Program-made: the position numbers and the translations under genes
Source of the DNA: a bacterium
GTDB taxonomy: Bacteria > UBA9089 > JASEGY01
DNA: 6,848 bases
Reading direction: 5' to 3'
NCBI GenBank assembly: GCA_030019105.1
Contig: JASEGY010000192.1
Coordinates: 1 to 6,848, forward strand
In this document: positions 3,570 to 6,848 of the stretch, in pieces
Position numbering within the stretch: the first letter of the stretch is position 1
How the letters are laid out: each line of letters begins with the position of its first letter
Notes under the pieces: generated by a model
What the model saw: the letters and a program-made list of their open reading frames with translations, nothing else
What the model was told of the DNA's origin: nothing
Databases searched by the model: none

Positions 3570-6398
3570 TTAAACTTGCAGCCCCCTCTTCCTTCGTAAC
3601 GCCAACAGCATAACCAGAGCCATTATTACCGTGGCAGCTATTATCCCCCAACCTGTCATAGTGGGAACTGGATGCGAAGTGACAGTGATGAAAACAATAT
3701 CAACATCCTGACAGCCATTAGCGTCAGTCACTGTAACTGTATAAATAGTTGTATCGCTTGGGGAAGCAGTTGGATTAGCTAAAGTGGGATCATTCAGGCC
3801 AATGGTCGGACTCCAGGAATAAGTATAGGGAGGAGTTCCACCTGAGGCTGTTGGTGAACCGCCGATTACTACTGAATTGCCAAAAGCAATCGTCTGATCC
3901 AATCCAGCACTGGCTGTTGGATTTGGATTTACTGTCACTACCACGCTATCGGTAGCCTGGCAGCCGTTGGCGTCGGTCACCGTGGCGGTATAGGTTATGG
4001 TTGCCCCTGGTGATGCGGTGGGGTTGGCCGCGGTCGAACTACTTAAGCCTGTGGCCGGACTCCAGCTATACGTATAAGGTGGTGTGCCGCCTGATGCTGT
4101 TGGTGAGCCACCAATTACTACTGACCCGCCACTGCAGATTGTCTGATCCGATCCGGCATTGGCTGTCGGGTTTGGATTGACCGTCACGACCACGCTATCA
4201 CTAGCCTGCAAACCGTTATTGTCGGTCACCGTGACGGTATAGGTTGTGGTTGACCCCGGGGATGCGGTAGGATTGGCCACGGTCGAACTACTTAAGCCTG
4301 CAGCCGGGCTCCAACTGTATGTATAAGAAGATGTACCGCCTGAGGCTGTTGGCGCACCGCCAATTCCTGCTGAACCGCCACTGCAGATTGTCTGATCTGA
4401 TCCGGCATCGGCTGTCGGGGTGAGAGGAGGAGGACCCACTAGTACGTCATCGGCAGCCTGGCAGCCGTTAGCGTCGGTCACTGTGACGGTATAGGTTGTA
4501 GCCACCCCTGGTGATGCGGTAGGATTGGCCACGGTCGAACTACTTAAGCCTGTGGTTGGACTCCAACTGTATGTATAAGGTAGTGTGCCGCCTGAGGCTG
4601 TTGGTGAGCCTCCGATTACTACCGGGGTGGTTGGCTGATTCGGCCCGGCATCGGCTATTGGATTTGGATTAACCGTCACTACTACAGTATCGGTAGCCTG
4701 GCAGCCGTTGGCGTCGGTCACCGTGGCGGTATAGGTTATGGTTGCCCCTGGTGATGCGGTGGGGTTGGCCGCGGTCGAACTACTTAAGCCTGTGGCCGGA
4801 CTCCAGCTATACGTATAAGGTGGTGTGCCGCCTGATGCTGTTGGTGAGCCACCAATTACTACTGACCCGCCACTGCAGATTGTCTGATCCGATCCGGCAT
4901 TGGCTGTCGGGTTTGGATTGACCGTCACGACCACGCTATCAGTAGCCTGCAAACCGTTATTGTCGGTCACCGTGACGGTATAGGTTGTGGTTGACCCCGG
5001 GGATGCGGTAGGATTGGCCACGGTCGAACTACTTAAGCCTGCAGCCGGGCTCCAACTGTATGTATAAGGAGATGTACCGCCTGAGGCTGTTGGCGCACCG
5101 CCAATTCCTGCTGAACCGCCACTGCAGATCGTCTGATCCGAACCGGCATCGGCTGCCGGGTCACTTCCAACCGTGACATTTCCCCCAAATTCCGAGCTGC
5201 CGTGGGTACTCAGCCAGGATGTAGCCGTGATCCAGTCACTCGAAGTCACGCCCTTGCCGGAGACGTCTATGTCGCAATCAAACTTACCATTGGCATCGGC
5301 GGTACATGAACCTAAATAAGTCTCACCCTCGCCGTAGCCTGCCGCCTGCACATCGGCAATGAAGAACTCTACCGTTGCGCCGGCAAAATTTGCACTGCCG
5401 CTGCCGGCCCCGATGTAACCTTCCACACTTAAGATATTACCGCTTAGACTGGCCGAGGCAATAACCGGATGGTCAATCTCATCATTAGCCACACCCGTAT
5501 TGAATCCTCCGTCATTTGCATTTGTGCCGCAATCACACCAGCCGGCTTCCAGGATATCGATCCCTAACTGACAACTGCTCCCGCAACCGCATTCGCTTCC
5601 AGTGTTACCGTTGCTGTAGATCGAGTTTTGGGTGATCCGGTTTCTGTCAGCGCTACTTCCACGTATCTTAATGCCAACAACGGAGTTATAGGCAATCATA
5701 TTGGTTGAGATGAGATTGTCCTGGGCATCCTCGAGGACTATTCCCCCGCAATAATTTCCATTCGGAGCGCCGCTGGTTTCAAGGCCAATGTAATTGCCGG
5801 TAATAGTATTAAAATCGCCCCCAGCTACCTCGATGCCCTCTCCCCCGGTATGGTCGGTATTGACAAAGACATTGGTCTGGCCTGGTCCCGTACCGCCAAT
5901 GGTGTTATGATTACCATTGATCGTGATGCCATCATCACCGGTATTTACAATCCGGACACCGTACATCGCACAATAATTGCCACTAAAGACCAGGCCTTCG
6001 TTGTTGCCTCCGCCAGTTGCATCAAGGGTGATTCCTGGTGTATTGTTAACCGTATCCCAAATATTAGAGGCATCAATGGTGGTGGAATTATCAGTCAGAT
6101 CAGGTAACACACTATTGATACTAATAGTTCCTCCCTGGAGGGAGCTATCAAAGAGAATCGTATCCGCTCCCGCATTATTGGCTTGCTGGATAGCCCAGCG
6201 AAAAGAGCCTGCACCTGAGTCATTGAGGTTAGTGACGGTATAATTCATTGCCCGGCTTGTTACAGGTAAGCATAAAAGGCTGACAAGGAGAAAGGTGAAA
6301 ATAGAATATCTCTTTGGGTAAATACGAGTAGTTGAGCAGATATCCGAATCCCCCCAAAGTTTAAATCTCCTACTGCCAGGATCCTTTCGTTTATTCAT
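3570..6398 (-). CDS. Secreted surface protein: beta-helix domain, six PKD-like repeats, C-terminal sorting tail
   Basis: This 942-residue protein is probably displayed on the cell surface; its ligand or role is unknown. Seen: a signal peptide with a long basic N-region (1-31), hydrophobic core 32-44 and likely cleavage after TSRA at 50. TVTNLNDSGAGSFRWAI opens a right-handed beta-helix-type domain (about 52-330) rich in Asn/Gly turns such as GNHNTIGG. A Cys cluster (C270, C272, C276, C288, C290) follows. A module at about 330-412 contains GYGEGETYLGS and WITATSW. Six PKD/Ig-like repeats start at 416, 499, 582, 663, 746 and 829, with core GGSPTASGGTPPYTYSWSP and ending YTVTVTDANGCQ. The tail PVPTMTGWG (910-918), a hydrophobic stretch and RRKR (935-938) resembles IPTL-CTERM sorting signals. 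The protein would be cut and anchored by a sortase-like enzyme not present here. The single N-terminal ATG has a good ribosome site. Confidence 0.9.
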   Translation of the reverse strand: MNKRKDPGSRRFKLWGDSDICSTTRIYPKRYSIFTFLLVSLLCLPVTSRAMNYTVTNLNDSGAGSFRWAIQQANNAGADTILFDSSLQGGTISINSVLPDLTDNSTTIDASNIWDTVNNTPGITLDATGGGNNEGLVFSGNYCAMYGVRIVNTGDDGITINGNHNTIGGTGPGQTNVFVNTDHTGGEGIEVAGGDFNTITGNYIGLETSGAPNGNYCGGIVLEDAQDNLISTNMIAYNSVVGIKIRGSSADRNRITQNSIYSNGNTGSECGCGSSCQLGIDILEAGWCDCGTNANDGGFNTGVANDEIDHPVIASASLSGNILSVEGYIGAGSGSANFAGATVEFFIADVQAAGYGEGETYLGSCTADANGKFDCDIDVSGKGVTSSDWITATSWLSTHGSSEFGGNVTVGSDPAADAGSDQTICSGGSAGIGGAPTASGGTSPYTYSWSPAAGLSSSTVANPTASPGSTTTYTVTVTDNNGLQATDSVVVTVNPNPTANAGSDQTICSGGSVVIGGSPTASGGTPPYTYSWSPATGLSSSTAANPTASPGATITYTATVTDANGCQATDTVVVTVNPNPIADAGPNQPTTPVVIGGSPTASGGTLPYTYSWSPTTGLSSSTVANPTASPGVATTYTVTVTDANGCQAADDVLVGPPPLTPTADAGSDQTICSGGSAGIGGAPTASGGTSSYTYSWSPAAGLSSSTVANPTASPGSTTTYTVTVTDNNGLQASDSVVVTVNPNPTANAGSDQTICSGGSVVIGGSPTASGGTPPYTYSWSPATGLSSSTAANPTASPGATITYTATVTDANGCQATDSVVVTVNPNPTASAGLDQTIAFGNSVVIGGSPTASGGTPPYTYSWSPTIGLNDPTLANPTASPSDTTIYTVTVTDANGCQDVDIVFITVTSHPVPTMTGWGIIAATVIMALVMLLALRRKRGLQV
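3947..4414. repeat. Recently duplicated block, copy 1 (PKD-like repeats 4 and 5)
   Basis: This stretch matches 4688-5155 at a constant offset of 741 bp. By eye 463 of 468 bases agree, and the first 254 are identical. The differences are at 4201, 4328, 4389, 4398 and 4401. The offset equals 247 codons, so recombination between the copies would remove or add three repeats in frame. Confidence 0.9.
4688..5155. repeat. Recently duplicated block, copy 2 (PKD-like repeats 1 and 2)
   Basis: Partner of 3947-4414. The intervening repeat 3 (residues 582-662) is more divergent. It is two residues shorter and has lost the DQTIC-SGGS motif, which is replaced by NQPTTPVV. The pattern fits duplication of a multi-repeat unit, or gene conversion, after repeat 3 had diverged. 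Confidence 0.9.
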
Positions 6399-6406
6399 AG
6401 AAACAA

Positions 6407-6414
6407 CCCCCTTT
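6407..6414 (-). promoter_or_regulatory. Ribosome binding site of the secreted-protein gene
   Basis: AAAGGGGG on the minus strand ends 8 bases before the ATG at 6398. It supports this start and hence the unusually long N-region ahead of the signal-peptide core. Confidence 0.75.
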
Positions 6415-6500
6415 AATTTAAGATAGACTTTTGCTCAGCACTCTACTTTAGTTGAAGAACTTGTGTGTAGCATAGTGTATCAGTGGAGACAAGCGACATG

Positions 6501-6533
6501 ACCTTTCCGAAAGCTTGAAGCTTTCGGAAAGGT
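6501..6533. repeat. Perfect 33-base intergenic palindrome
   Basis: The arms ACCTTTCCGAAAGCTT and AAGCTTTCGGAAAGGT pair perfectly around a single G. An outer GACAAGC (6488-6494) and GCTTGTC (6538-6544) can extend the cruciform. Neither strand has a U-run after the stem, so it is not an intrinsic terminator. It shares length, symmetry and central CTTGAAG with the palindrome at 1-33, though the arms differ. Confidence 0.9.
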
Positions 6534-6652
6534 AAATGCTTGTCCATAATCATTATAGCAATTTTCATGCCAAGTGATCCATATTTTTAATCCAGGCATC
6601 CTAAGTTAATTAGCCGAAAGGGCTTAAGCAAATAAAAAATTGGCATATGCAC

Positions 6653-6682
6653 TTGACTCCCGTTGATTTTTCCTAACATAAT
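6653..6682 (+). promoter_or_regulatory. Possible + strand promoter
   Basis: TTGACT (6653-6658) and CATAAT (6677-6682) are 18 bases apart. Transcription would start near 6689, just before an ATG at 6691 that opens a 24-codon frame without a ribosome site. It could instead drive a gene beyond the right edge. It may be chance in AT-rich DNA. Confidence 0.3.
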
Positions 6683-6825
6683 AAAAACTTATGGATTATG
6701 TATATTTATGGGGAGCACTGTTTCCGACAGTTATGATTAAGACACAACATGTTGCAATGAAATGAGTTATAAATGATAGTCTGCCATTATTACGGTAAGC
6801 ATTCAGTGAAACCGTGTTGCAAAAA

Positions 6826-6844
6826 ATGTAAAATTACTTTACAT
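6826..6844. promoter_or_regulatory. Operator-like inverted repeat
   Basis: ATGTAAA and TTTACAT are perfect 7-base arms separated by 5 bases. The symmetry and spacing resemble a binding site for a dimeric regulator. The downstream gene, if any, is outside the window, so the target is unknown. Confidence 0.3.
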
Positions 6845-6848
6845 GAGC

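Larger units (their letters stand above)
6399..6848. other. Intergenic region without a convincing gene
   Basis: This AT-rich stretch lies upstream of the secreted-protein gene. It holds the palindrome at 6501-6533, a possible + promoter (6653-6682), a small hairpin AGCC-GAAAG-GGCT (6612-6624), a 10-base palindrome CAACATGTTG (6745-6754) and an inverted repeat near the right edge. The longest + frame noticed is 24 codons (6691-6765) with no ribosome site. I found no strong minus-strand promoter for the secreted-protein gene. Confidence 0.6.

Noticed and set aside
5850..6243. Two overlapping + strand frames of 85 and 88 codons
   Set aside because: They are antisense to the beta-helix domain of the 942-residue protein, which has clear domain structure, a signal peptide and a ribosome site.
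6501..6533. Intrinsic terminator
   Set aside because: The stem is perfect but is followed by AAATGC on one strand and CATGTC on the other, with no U-run, and no gene ends nearby.
6691..6765. Small + strand gene of 24 codons
   Set aside because: There is no ribosome site, the start falls almost on the predicted transcription start, and nothing in the peptide is recognisable.

Overview
The window carries two minus-strand genes, read from right to left. They are a complete gene for a large secreted, repeat-containing surface protein (3570-6398) and the 5' part of the chromosome-segregation gene smc (GTG at 3221, running off the left edge). The secreted protein has a signal peptide, a beta-helix-type N-terminal domain, six PKD/Ig-like repeats and a C-terminal PxPTxxxWG-hydrophobic-RRKR sorting tail. 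That tail type, together with abundant short tandem repeats inside coding DNA, suggests an uncultured environmental bacterium with a Gram-negative-type envelope. I cannot name a phylum from the sequence.

Layout: 6399-6848 is AT-rich DNA upstream of the secreted-protein gene, with no convincing gene and a perfect 33-base palindrome. 3570-6398 is the secreted protein, followed by a clean intrinsic terminator (3509-3537). 3358-3497 is a 140-bp element bounded by 19-base inverted repeats. A likely smc promoter (3321-3349) and a 93-base leader precede smc. The two genes appear to be separate transcription units with unrelated jobs, cell-surface structure and chromosome organisation.

The most striking feature is inside smc. 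The reading frame stays open for all 1073 visible codons, yet it is interrupted by clusters of 7-bp tandem repeats (ATTGCGG, ATTTCGG, ATTTTGG, ATTTCTG and relatives) at four places: a loop of the N-terminal ATPase head, two loops of the hinge, and the second coiled coil. The heptamer arrays are punctuated by single 9-bp units (ATTRTYYCG-like). One hinge site also holds a separate 9-bp tandem repeat coding for VDE/VDI. A 33-base palindrome, also read in frame, lies near the left edge. It has the same 16+1+16 architecture and the same central CTTGAAG as the palindrome at 6501-6533. The unit sequence and its orientation seem chosen to stay free of stop codons, so the arrays look like coding-tolerated insertions rather than damage. 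The gene could not be followed to its end, so it is not shown whether the ABC signature and Walker B half survives.
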